Part shown: positions 28,147 through 37,459 of the stretch, in pieces
How the letters are laid out: the number at the start of each line of letters is the position of its first letter
Numbering within the stretch: the stretch's first letter is position 1
DNA from: Tritrichomonas musculus
Taxonomy: Eukaryota; Parabasalia; Tritrichomonadida; Tritrichomonadidae
Assembly (NCBI GenBank): GCA_039105265.1
Contig: JAPFFF010000003.1
Span: 5,084,001 to 5,148,000, forward strand
DNA: 64,000 nucleotides
Direction: 5' to 3'
The notes under the pieces: model-generated
Databases searched by the model: none
What the model saw: the letters and a program-made list of their open reading frames with translations, nothing else
Told to the model about the DNA's origin: nothing
Translations under genes and position numbers: made by a program

Positions 28147-30297
28147 ACATGTGGTCTATTTCATTTTATTATGATTTTTGGTAATGTCAGAAAAATTATA
28201 TAAATTTTTTTTCTTTTATATCAATGACAATTTTTTTTTTTATGATTTTAATCGCTAAAATTTTTCTTTGGCTAGATTTTAAGCATTCACAAATAATTTA
28301 GAGTTATACATAAAAATAAATAATTATTATATATAAATAATAATATTTGTGAAAATACAAATTTATTTTCCATCAATTTCATCAAGATCTTTGGTTAACA
28401 AACCCTAAGTCTATTTATAATTTGTTTTAAATTCATGATTATAATTGGTAAATCTTTATTTTTGAACTTTTTGGATTTTTTACTCTCAATTTTTTTGAAT
28501 GCTTATTTGTCATAATATCTTTATAATTTTACTATTTAAGAAGTAAGTATTCGAGGTTTTTATACCAATAAACACCATTTCACAGCATTACAGGCATTAT
28601 ATGTTCAATAAAGAAGAAGAAAAATAAACTTCTATTTGCAATTTCCAATTTTTATTAAAATCGTTGTCTAAATTTCCCTTATTTCCTGCTTTTAAGAGCA
28701 TAATGCTGGTATTACCGATCCAATAAAAAAAATTGAGAGCAAAAGATGAAAAAGAAACCAATATTTAGCTTCAAATTTTGAAGATATATATATGATCACA
28801 ATTCTCACAAAAAGAACACAAATACGTCCAATGCGCTTTCACTCTTAGCTAATAAACCTAATTATTGTATTTTATCACAAAATTGGTGCAAAACGATATA
28901 TTTTTTTGCTCATTAAACACAAATAATTGCTTTTCTTATTCAATGCATATACTCATAGTTTATACTAGATGAAATACTGCATATTTTAATGCATCTAAAT
29001 TTTCTCACCCAAAGAAATGCTAATTATTATTTCATGATTTTTTTTTCTCAACAGAAAAATCTTAATAAATTCTATTTATGTATATTAAAATATTTATAGT
29101 TTCTTCTTTTAGTATTTTATTTACTTATTTTCATGCTTTTTTGCTTTTTTAAAAAAATCCAAATTGAGAGGAAAAAATCTAAAAAGTTCAACTATTTGTG
29201 AACAAATATACAAAGAAAAAAATTGAGGGGAAAAAATCTAAAAAGTTCAAAAAAAAATATTTACCTTATAATTGTTAGACAGTTAATATGAAAATAATAT
29301 TTTCCGTTGATTTCGATATACATTATTTAACATTAGTATTAAAATATTATTTTTGATTTTTAGTGGAAAATATTCCATACGTCGCGTTTTATTTGCATTT
29401 TAATTTTTAATAATTTTGAAAAGTTTATTTAATATAAACTATTCAAAAACAATAAGATTAAAATTAACTATTTTAATAGTTAAAATACAAAATTTTGGTA
29501 TTTAATTCTTTCTTTTTTAACACACCAAAACTTATTTTGATATGAATACATTTTGACTATTCTTATTTTGGCAAAATTTTCTTTTAATTTGATATTATTT
29601 TCAACATCATTAAAATAAAATCAAAATTAAATAGAATTCTGTATTATTTTGATTATTTATAATGCTTTTATACTCTATTAATTGATAAATTTTTGTCTAA
29701 TTTTTGATTGGTTAAATAAAAAATCTGATTTTGATATCCATTTGGTAAATGAAAAATTCAATACTTTACAATTTTAACGTATAAATATCACATTCAAAAA
29801 TAAAACTGAAATAAAACATGATGTGTGGAACCAATTTAATTTATCTACAAGTATATTTAATAGTCATTGCTAACTTAACAAATAAGCTATTATTAACTAT
29901 TTTATTTCAGGAATTTAGATATATTTTCCTTTCAATCCATTTTTGAAATAATAACCTTTCTATTTTTGCTCAATATTTCTGAACTTAAATAGGAAAGATC
30001 ATTGCATACCCTTATAAATAATATAATATGTGTTATAAAAATGAGCTATATAAGCTTTTTGCTATATTATAATAAGTTTAATTTCTAAATTCAAGTTGTT
30101 CAATTTTCTACAAAATGCAGAATAAAAAATGTATTTAAATAGTTGTTTAGATAAAGATTATAATATTATAATAAAAAATCAAACCTTTATGAAAATGAAT
30201 TAATTCATTTCACAGATAGTTTTCAAAAATATTGATAAATCAATTTTTGTATTATTTTTTATCGTCTTTCTTTGAAATCCATTCGCCACTCAGACTA
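28147..30297. other. Two-kb AT-rich intergenic region with one MITE-like element
   Basis: Apart from the inverted-repeat element at 28462-29250, no coding sequence or RNA is recognised. Confidence 0.5.
28462..29250. mobile_element. T-rich TIR element with doubled right end
   Basis: The left end, about 35 bp (28462-28496: TTGAACTTTTTGGATTTTTT, then ACTCTCAATTTTTTT), matches the reverse complement of two sequences at the right. These are 29161-29191 (ATTGAGAGG...AAAAAGTTCAA) and 29216-29250 (AATTGAGGGG...AAAAAGTTCAA). The interior is non-coding. No target duplication was found, so this is a MITE candidate rather than proven. Confidence 0.55.
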
Positions 30298-31947
30298 ATG
30301 GAAAGATTTCAAAGAATAATACCGCTCTTACGCAAGAATGATCCTATTATTAACTCCCTCAACATGTGTTCAATTGAAATGACCGAAGATATTACAGATT
30401 TATTAATTGATGCGTTAAATACTAATACTTTTATTTCTAAAATTGTTTTACATGGCAATAAACTTACAGAATCTTCATGTAATAAAATTTTTAACTTAAT
30501 TGAAAAGAGCCCCAAGCTCGACCATCTTGAAGTCATTGATAACAATGTTACAGATAATTCTATTTTACATTTATCAAAAGTTTTAATGAAACTTCCTGTT
30601 ACACGATCTCCAATTAACCTTAGCCTTAGGTCTAATAATTTTGGTACAACAGGAGCTGACGCATTAGCAAATGCTATTTCACACAACTCTCCAATTTCTT
30701 GGCTTGATCTCAGATATAACAAAAAAATTGGAGATAAAGGTGTTGAAGCAATTGCATTATCCCTTGCTAATAATACAATTATGACTGGGCTTGATTTGAT
30801 TAAATGTGGCTGTAGTGATCTAGGCGCAGCAGCATTAGCTGATTCTCTGATAGATAATCATACATTGAAAACACTACTTCTTCAGGATGAACTCACATTT
30901 AATGCTATACACTCCCTTGGCACATTATTTTCCGATCCATCATGCTCGCTTCAAGCTCTTTACTTATGGCATTGCAGTTTAACAGCTCAACTCCTTGAAG
31001 TATTATGCAACAATATTCGAGGAAATAACTCACTAACAACACTTGCCTTATCTTATAATAGGATTGATGATTTCGGAGGCGTTTACTTGGCTGATATGAT
31101 ATTGCGAAACAAATCATTAATTAAACTACATCTTGGTGCTAATCTGTTCACTCCAACAGCTGCAGGGTATTTTGGCGTCGCTTTATCTAAAAATACTACG
31201 CTTCAATTTCTCGATTTATCACGAAATTTCCTTAAATCCATAGGAATTTGGCCAATAGCTATTGCTTTAATGGATAATCCTACTTTAAAAACCCTTGATC
31301 TTCGCCACAACAAAATTGATGCTTCCGCTGCGGAAATTTTATGCGAGCTTATTGCTACAAATACTTCAATCACTGTCTTGAGATTAAGCGGAAATATGTT
31401 AGATGATAATACCATTGAAATGCTTGCAAAGCAACTTCAAGACAATACCACATTAAAAGAAATTGAGCTAAATACAATTTCTATCACAAGTGGAGGATTT
31501 ATAGCCCTCTGTGAAAGTTTAAAGAAAAACAACTCACTTCAGAAAATTTCGATTAGTGGAAACAAAATCACTCCAAAAAGTCTTGAGCACTTTGCTTCTT
31601 TACTCCGTAAAAATACTGCTTTAGAAGTCATTGGAATGTCTGCATGCGGGATTGATGATGAGGGTTGCAAATATATTGCAGAAGGAATTACTCTTAATTC
31701 AACATTAAGCGAATTAGACATATCCAAGAATTTTATTGATAATGAAGGTGCAGTTATGCTCCTTGATGCAATTCAAGGAAATTACTCAATCATGAAATTA
31801 GATTATAATGAAAATCCTTTCATTAAAAATGACGATGCTGAAATACCAAATAAAATTGCAGACTTTCTGGAAAGAAATAATTATTATCAGCATAATACCC
31901 TAATGAAGGATAATGCGTCACTGGTGAATGATTCTGCGTTTATATAA
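30298..31947 (+). CDS. Leucine-rich repeat protein (ribonuclease-inhibitor type)
   Basis: 549 residues from the ATG at 30298; the longer frame starts with TTG. About 17 LRRs of 28-29 residues run through residues 30-520 with the RI/NLR-type pattern LxxLDLxxNxIxDxGAxxLAxxLxxN (for example LDLRYNKKIGDKGVEAIALSLANN and LTTLALSYNRIDDFGGVYLADMIL). No NACHT, kinase or membrane segment is present. It is a pure horseshoe scaffold, probably cytosolic. Related families include RanGAP and NLRC LRR domains, but RanGAP's acidic tail is absent. The ATG is 6 nt after TCAGAC. Confidence 0.8.
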   Translation: MERFQRIIPLLRKNDPIINSLNMCSIEMTEDITDLLIDALNTNTFISKIVLHGNKLTESSCNKIFNLIEKSPKLDHLEVIDNNVTDNSILHLSKVLMKLPVTRSPINLSLRSNNFGTTGADALANAISHNSPISWLDLRYNKKIGDKGVEAIALSLANNTIMTGLDLIKCGCSDLGAAALADSLIDNHTLKTLLLQDELTFNAIHSLGTLFSDPSCSLQALYLWHCSLTAQLLEVLCNNIRGNNSLTTLALSYNRIDDFGGVYLADMILRNKSLIKLHLGANLFTPTAAGYFGVALSKNTTLQFLDLSRNFLKSIGIWPIAIALMDNPTLKTLDLRHNKIDASAAEILCELIATNTSITVLRLSGNMLDDNTIEMLAKQLQDNTTLKEIELNTISITSGGFIALCESLKKNNSLQKISISGNKITPKSLEHFASLLRKNTALEVIGMSACGIDDEGCKYIAEGITLNSTLSELDISKNFIDNEGAVMLLDAIQGNYSIMKLDYNENPFIKNDDAEIPNKIADFLERNNYYQHNTLMKDNASLVNDSAFI

Positions 31948-32390
31948 GTGTTTGATTCTCTATGCATATTTTATATTTTGTTTATTTATTTATATATATT
32001 ATTATTGAATATTGTTATTATTTGTATATATACTTTTATTTTTGCTTTTTTATTTTATTTTCAAGCTTTTTTTTCTTGATCTGCCAAATTAGAAATCTTT
32101 TTTTAATTATTATTCATTTGCCAATAGAAAACAAGAAATAACATTTAGAAATCTTTTGTTATTACAGTTGCGCTTTCAGTTAATATAAAATCGTATTTCG
32201 AATTACATTGAAATGAATTATTAGAAAGTTTTCATTTAAAAAGGCCAACAAAGATAATTCAATTATAATGTTAATATTATGATAAATTTGCAAGATATTG
32301 TGAATAATAATGCAAATATTAAAAAATATATGATTTCAAGATAATGATAGTAACTTTATATAACATAAATAACATTCTATAAAAAAATTA
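31948..32390. other. Convergent AT-rich spacer
   Basis: About 440 bp between the convergent LRR and Rab genes. Nothing is recognised. Confidence 0.5.
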
Positions 32391-32990
32391 TTAACAACAA
32401 TTCTTGTGCTCTTTTTTTCGAATATCTTTGTTTGCTTCAGTTTCTTGAAGATTAATTTTTTTTAACTTAGGATTTGCTGCAATTTGTGTAAAAAGACAAT
32501 CAATATTTTCTCCTGTCAGAGCAGAAACTTCGCAAAAATCTTCAGCATGGATCCTATCAGCATAATTTTTCCCTTGATAAAAAGAAATTTTCCTTTGGTT
32601 TTCAAGATCAATTTTGTTACCAACGACATAAATAAGGACATCTGGAGATTTTTCCATAATTAATTGATGAAATGAATCTAAAGCTTCAAAAGATTGTGGG
32701 TTGTCTATAGAATATACTATGATTGCTACTGAAGCGTTGATAAAGTAAATTGGCGTTAAAGCACGATAACGTTCTGCACCAGCAGTATCCCATGCCACCA
32801 ATTCAATTTCACCATTTTCTAACATAACTTTTTTTTTAAAGTATCCAGCGCAAATAGTTTCTTGAACATCTTTAAAGTCATTTGTTTGCTCAAAGTAACA
32901 CATTGCCATTGATGTTTTACCAACCATTGATTCGCCAACAATTACAATCTTAGCTGTTTCGATATCTGAATCATCATTCTTTCCTTTCAT
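32391..32990 (-). CDS. Rab-family GTPase lacking the catalytic Gln
   Basis: 199 residues. The Rab/Ras fold is complete: P-loop GESMVGKT at 19-26, switch I ETICAGYF near 44-51, switch II WDTAGAERY at 67-75, GNKIDL at 124-129 and SALTGEN at 156-162. It ends NCC for double prenylation. Overall it is closest in appearance to the Rab5/Rab22 group (TPIYFINASVAIIVYSI). The Gln that positions water for GTP hydrolysis (WDTAGQE in most Rabs) is Ala72 here, so intrinsic hydrolysis is predicted to be weak. Role inferred: endosomal or vesicle traffic. The sequence is otherwise undamaged. Confidence 0.85.
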   Translation of the reverse strand: MKGKNDDSDIETAKIVIVGESMVGKTSMAMCYFEQTNDFKDVQETICAGYFKKKVMLENGEIELVAWDTAGAERYRALTPIYFINASVAIIVYSIDNPQSFEALDSFHQLIMEKSPDVLIYVVGNKIDLENQRKISFYQGKNYADRIHAEDFCEVSALTGENIDCLFTQIAANPKLKKINLQETEANKDIRKKEHKNCC

Positions 32991-33358
32991 TAAAAATTTT
33001 TTTGAGTTTTTGAGTAAAATAAACGTTCATTATAGAAATCAATATGAAAAAAAAAAGGAATTTTGCTCTCTAATATATATCAATTTGTAAATTATTGATG
33101 ACCTGGAATACAGGTCCTAGATGATCTTATGTATATTTATTTCATTAATAATAATATTATATTATATATATGGAATTTTTATTATTATTTAAAATTCTTA
33201 AAATAAACTTTCATGAAACTATTTGTGCTGCAGAATATTAACACCGCTTGAAGAAGAGTATACTAAAATATAATTTTTTTTCAATATAAAATTTTCTACT
33301 GAAAGATAATCATACTAAAAAATAATGCACATGATTTCAATTAGTAAAATGATAATAT
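32991..33358. other. AT-rich spacer with small hairpin
   Basis: Between two minus-strand genes. It has a 6-bp stem GACCTG/CAGGTC at 33100-33116; nothing else is recognised. Confidence 0.4.
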
Positions 33359-33898
33359 CTATTTACAACTAGACTGGCTTTTTATAATCTCAACATTTTT
33401 TTTGAAGACTTCTTGCAATTTGTTAAATGGAGGCTCATTGAGCAAATTTTTGAATGCATCTCTATTAAGTTTACTATCAGGTGATAATTTAGATGATTTT
33501 ATAAAGTTTTCAACATATGATTTTCGAGCTATTGAATCAAAAGTTATTACCCCATTTCTTTTTATCCATAGTTTGATTAAATGCTTTATATATTTCATTG
33601 GAATTATTTCTCCTTCGTGGAAACAATCAAAGTACAAATCAATTTGCCCATCAACATCATTCATCTTTTGAATTAAGTCATTATAATTATTTTCATTTAA
33701 TTCAGAGTTACTATACATTAAGTTAACAATCTTTTCAGCCATTTTAAAATCATCGATATTGAAAGCTTTCGCAAATATTTGATGTGGGGGTTCTATATTA
33801 AAAAATAATGATTCAGGAAATATTTCCTTAGCGTTTTTTAAATCACTATCCGCTTTTTTCATTTGATTAAAGATTTTTTTTTGATAATCTGTTATCAT
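33359..33898 (-). CDS. Hypothetical helical protein
   Basis: 179 residues, ATG start. It is charged and mainly helical (NQMKKADSDLKNAKEIFPES, AEKIVNLMYSNSELNENN), with no signal peptide, membrane segment, coiled coil of note or known motif. The dense codons and clean ends argue that it is a real gene. I do not recognise the family. It lies between the Rab gene and a type I membrane protein gene on the same strand. Confidence 0.55.
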   Translation of the reverse strand: MITDYQKKIFNQMKKADSDLKNAKEIFPESLFFNIEPPHQIFAKAFNIDDFKMAEKIVNLMYSNSELNENNYNDLIQKMNDVDGQIDLYFDCFHEGEIIPMKYIKHLIKLWIKRNGVITFDSIARKSYVENFIKSSKLSPDSKLNRDAFKNLLNEPPFNKLQEVFKKNVEIIKSQSSCK

Positions 33899-34094
33899 TT
33901 TGTAATTTCCTTATTTCATTAAAATAAAATTCAGAATTTCAATTATCAACTTTTTGACATGTATTTCAAATGATGAAATAATAGAAATATATCAATGAAA
34001 AAAAATAATATTACATATATTTCTGTAAAAGTTATTGGTAAATATTATCACAAACATGGCTATTTACTATTTCTATTAGCTTATCTTAAATTAC

Positions 34095-34937
34095 TTATAC
34101 AATTGTAGAATTCCTTTTTTTAAGAAGATGTAGAAGAGTGTAAATCCATGCAATTAATAAAAAAGTTGGAGCAATTGATCCAATAACAGGAATCCACCAT
34201 TTCTTATGGTATTTACCAATAGGTGGTTCGTCATATTTAAATGGGGAACCAATAAATGATGTTAAATCACTAGAAATCGAAGTTATAGCAGGAGCTTGCA
34301 AAGAAATTTTAATAGATCCTTTTTTGTCTAGACTTTGAGATTTTGTAGTATATCTAAGCATCCATGGCGAAAAAGAACCGCTGGTAGGTATAAAAGAAGG
34401 ATCAACAGGATTTCCTTTTTGATAACATTGATAAGGATTCCCGTTAATTAACTCGTTAAATGCGCATAAAGAAGAATCACTATCTAATTTATTTTCGATT
34501 ACCATAAAACGATGTTTAGTCGAAGCAAACGCATAAAAATAGCATTTGTCAACAAAAGAAGAAGAATTGATATTAATATTAAGCTCAAATGTTTCGTTGA
34601 CAATAATCGAAATACCATCAGAGCACATACCTTCTGGAATGCTAGCATAATTAAAAATAATACTTGATTGTTCTTTAAAATAAATTATGAATTTTGATTT
34701 TCCTTTTGGAAAATAAAATGCACGATTCGAGCTAATACTTAGCGGAGTACTTTGTAATGGAGAAGAAACTTCAATTGTTGTTTTGGATGAATCAATGTAA
34801 GAAATTGTTGCAAGAAACGGATTGTTCGGAGTAAAAATTTCTAATTTGTCACCAGGATGGCCAGAATAAGTTTGTGTTTCTATCTTTTCTGTAAATGATT
34901 GATATGAAATACAAAAGATTATATAAAGAAATATCAT
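34095..34937 (-). CDS. Type I single-pass membrane protein, unknown
   Basis: 280 residues from the ATG at 34937; the longer frame starts with GTG and would bury the signal sequence. A signal peptide is visible (MIFLYIIFCISYQSF, about 1-18). It is followed by about 220 residues of Ser/Thr-rich, beta-looking ectodomain with several Cys and potential N-glycosylation sites (NININSSS, NETF). One transmembrane helix (PVIGSIAPTFLLIAWIYTLL) and a short basic cytosolic tail (HLLKKRNSTIV) close the chain. A surface or secretory-pathway protein is inferred; no family is recognised. Confidence 0.65.
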   Translation of the reverse strand: MIFLYIIFCISYQSFTEKIETQTYSGHPGDKLEIFTPNNPFLATISYIDSSKTTIEVSSPLQSTPLSISSNRAFYFPKGKSKFIIYFKEQSSIIFNYASIPEGMCSDGISIIVNETFELNININSSSFVDKCYFYAFASTKHRFMVIENKLDSDSSLCAFNELINGNPYQCYQKGNPVDPSFIPTSGSFSPWMLRYTTKSQSLDKKGSIKISLQAPAITSISSDLTSFIGSPFKYDEPPIGKYHKKWWIPVIGSIAPTFLLIAWIYTLLHLLKKRNSTIV

Positions 34938-35048
34938 TTTGGATCTTCTATGTATTGTGTTTCTTCTAAACGTCACCGACTTTTTCAGAAATAATAAAAA
35001 ATACAGAAATTATTTTCATTTTTTAAAAAATACAAAAATAATAAGAAA

Positions 35049-36242
35049 TTACATTAACATCATATCAAGGTCTTCTCTTGCGCCGATTGTGTATTTAGGA
35101 CCTGAAAAAGTAGATGGCAATTTCAAATAGCCAGGTGTTTGCTGTCTTTCTGGTTCTTTTGGCCTAATATGCATTGTGGCTGCTGGAGAAGCTTTTCGAG
35201 TTGCTTTGAAGTCTGGACTATATGCACATGGTCCTGGTGATATATCTGTAGCATCTTTTGCTGTTCGTGGTCTCATTGAATACCGCAAACCATCTCTACC
35301 AAAACGAGGAGAACTATCATAGGCTCCTGGTCCTGGATTCTTTAGTCTATCATCTGGAATATCGTTTGTTCGATTATGAATTGAGCTCTTCTTTGCACCT
35401 GTACCAATTGATGGAGGCATATAATTTGGTCCTGGAGTCTGCATCCCTTCAAGTTCTTTGTGACGGCTTGAAAGAGACTTTTTAGGGCCGGTACCAATTG
35501 TTGAACTTAAATTCAAATAACCCACATGCAAGCTATGATCAACTTCTTCGTGTCTTCCTTTAATAGTATATCGAATATTTTTACCTGTGATATTCCTCGG
35601 TGTGTAGGAACCTGGGCCAGGATTATTATCAACACTCCTTTCTCTCGTGCGAGAATGAATTGTAGCTTTTCTCCCACCCATATCTCGGCTGATTTCATAA
35701 TCACTTGGTCCTGGGGTTTGAATCCTTTTAGGATCGTCTGGTCTAATATGAAATGAAGGTGATGGAGTTTTGCGTTGGACACGAGTGAAATCTGGATTGT
35801 ATGCGGCAGGACCAGGCGATATATCTGGATTTTCGGTTCCAGTTCGAGATCGTAATGAATATTTTAATGAATCATTTCCTATACGAGGTGTTAAACTGTA
35901 CGCGCCTGGACCAGGATAATTGAGTCTATCATCACGGTTTCCTTCATCTTTTATATGAAGAGTGCTTTTCTTTGCGTCAGCTCCAAATTGAGGAGGCACA
36001 TAATTGGGGCCAGGGGGATTGAAACCTTCAAGCTCTTTGTGGCGGCTTGATAGTGAAAATTTATGACCTTCACCAACTGTTGAAGGAAAACTAACATAGC
36101 CAGCTTTGTTTGGATTATCTTTTTGCTCGATTCGATTTTTAATTGTATATTGTGGAGCATCGCCCATTTTAGATTTGATATTATAGTCTGCGGGTCCTGG
36201 ATTGCTGCGGTTTCCACCGCCAATCATTCTACAAGTTAGCAT
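35049..36242 (-). CDS. SHIPPO/ODF3-like PGP-repeat protein
   Basis: 397 residues made almost wholly of STPGR/SHIPPO repeats: about twelve units with cores such as NPGPADY, PPGPNYVPP, YPGPGAY, SPGPAAY, TPGPSDY and NPGPGSY. The units form two consecutive six-repeat modules that match each other in order (each has RHKELEG, DDRL, SPGPxAY and FHIRP/MHIRP landmarks). Proteins of this family are associated with flagellar axonemes and other microtubule structures. A trichomonad might use it in flagella, pelta or axostyle; this is inference. A TCATATTATC box sits 8 nt upstream of the ATG. A second Met at codon 6 is possible. Confidence 0.85.
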   Translation of the reverse strand: MLTCRMIGGGNRSNPGPADYNIKSKMGDAPQYTIKNRIEQKDNPNKAGYVSFPSTVGEGHKFSLSSRHKELEGFNPPGPNYVPPQFGADAKKSTLHIKDEGNRDDRLNYPGPGAYSLTPRIGNDSLKYSLRSRTGTENPDISPGPAAYNPDFTRVQRKTPSPSFHIRPDDPKRIQTPGPSDYEISRDMGGRKATIHSRTRERSVDNNPGPGSYTPRNITGKNIRYTIKGRHEEVDHSLHVGYLNLSSTIGTGPKKSLSSRHKELEGMQTPGPNYMPPSIGTGAKKSSIHNRTNDIPDDRLKNPGPGAYDSSPRFGRDGLRYSMRPRTAKDATDISPGPCAYSPDFKATRKASPAATMHIRPKEPERQQTPGYLKLPSTFSGPKYTIGAREDLDMMLM

Positions 36243-36246
36243 GATA

Positions 36247-36252
36247 ATATGA
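36247..36252 (-). promoter_or_regulatory. Initiator (TCATAT)
   Basis: Minus-strand TCATAT with A+1 at 36250, 8 nt before the ATG at 36242. It matches TCA(+1)Y(T/A). Confidence 0.45.
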
Positions 36253-36660
36253 TTTTAAAAAAAAAATTCACGTTTTTTTTTTATTGAAAATTTTTTACTT
36301 AATTGAAAAAATCACATTAAAAATAATTATATCTCTGAAATTTTTAGAAATAAACCTAATTTTATCATATAAAATAAATTTAAAAATGATAATAAGAATA
36401 CATTCTCTCTTTAAATATAAAAAACATTCTGAAAAAAATCAAAATATATGGTTTGTTTTATCATAAAGCAAAATCATCACTAGTTAAATGATGTACAATT
36501 TGCAATCAATCATTTCATCATTGTATTCATAGCTAATATAAATTATAATATTTTGTTGACGAAAACGATGATTGAGGAATTGCAAAAATTTTTCTCATAA
36601 TTTTTTTTTTATTTTAGTTCAAAAACTTAAAGAAATTGATAGAATTTAATGAAATTTTGG
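36253..36660. other. Divergent promoter spacer
   Basis: About 410 bp between divergent SHIPPO and Rab genes. AT-rich; nothing beyond the initiator boxes is recognised. Confidence 0.5.
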
Positions 36661-36666
36661 TCAATA
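36661..36666 (+). promoter_or_regulatory. Possible initiator (TCAATA)
   Basis: A+1 at 36663, 8 nt before the Rab ATG. It differs from the consensus at the Y position. Confidence 0.25.
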
Positions 36667-36670
36667 ATAA

Positions 36671-37273
36671 ATGTATTCTAAAAATCCGCTCTTTAAATTT
36701 ATTATAATAGGTGAATCGTCAGTGGGAAAAACATGTATAATAATGCGTTACACAGAGGATAGATTTACAGATTCTTTCTTAACAACAGTTGGTGTTGATT
36801 TCAAAGTAAAAGAAGTCAGTGTCGATGGGCAACTTGTCAAACTTCAAGTATGGGATACTGCTGGACAAGAACAGTTTCATACAATTACAAAATCATATTT
36901 TAGAGGTGCTCATGGTATATTATTATGTTTTGATGTCGGTAAACTAGAAACTTTCGAAAAAACTCATATGTGGATGGATTCTATCCATGAATCAGCAGCA
37001 GAAAATGTTGATGTTGTTCTAATCGGAAATAAAAATGATATACCTCCAGATAAACGAGCTGTTTCATCTGAGGAAGGAAATAAATTAGCAGAAGAATATA
37101 ATATTCCATATTTTGAAACATCAGCTAAAACCGGAGAAGGAATATCAGAAGCTTTTGATGCTTTAATTCGAATTGTAATGAGCAGAAAAGTTTCGGAACC
37201 TCCAGAAAAAACAAAACATATTAAGATTGATCATGTGGATGAACCCAAAAAAAAATCATCATGTTGTCATTAG
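36671..37273 (+). CDS. Rab GTPase (Rab1/Rab8-like)
   Basis: 200 residues. All five G motifs are canonical: GESSVGKT at 14-21, TTVGVDF at 38-44 (effector loop), WDTAGQEQF at 61-69 with catalytic Gln, GNKND at 119-123 and ETSAKTG at 149-155. The C-terminus SSCCH carries paired Cys for prenylation. The YTEDRFTDSFLTTVGVDFKVK and TITKSYFRGAHGILLCFDV segments place it with secretory Rabs (Rab1/8/35 type). The exact orthologue cannot be set because trichomonads have very large Rab families. Single exon with no unusual features. Confidence 0.9.
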   Translation: MYSKNPLFKFIIIGESSVGKTCIIMRYTEDRFTDSFLTTVGVDFKVKEVSVDGQLVKLQVWDTAGQEQFHTITKSYFRGAHGILLCFDVGKLETFEKTHMWMDSIHESAAENVDVVLIGNKNDIPPDKRAVSSEEGNKLAEEYNIPYFETSAKTGEGISEAFDALIRIVMSRKVSEPPEKTKHIKIDHVDEPKKKSSCCH

Positions 37274-37459
37274 TTATTTTTTCTTCTTTTTTTATTTCAC
37301 GTAATTATTCATTTTGTCTGAATAAAGCTATTTTAAATATGCTTGCTGGAATTACCTTGAAATAGGGCTTGCTTTTTTGATGTATTTATTGATTTTTAAA
37401 GAACTTTTTGATAATATAATTGGTTGAATATTTCCAACTTTTTTGAATATATTTACTTG

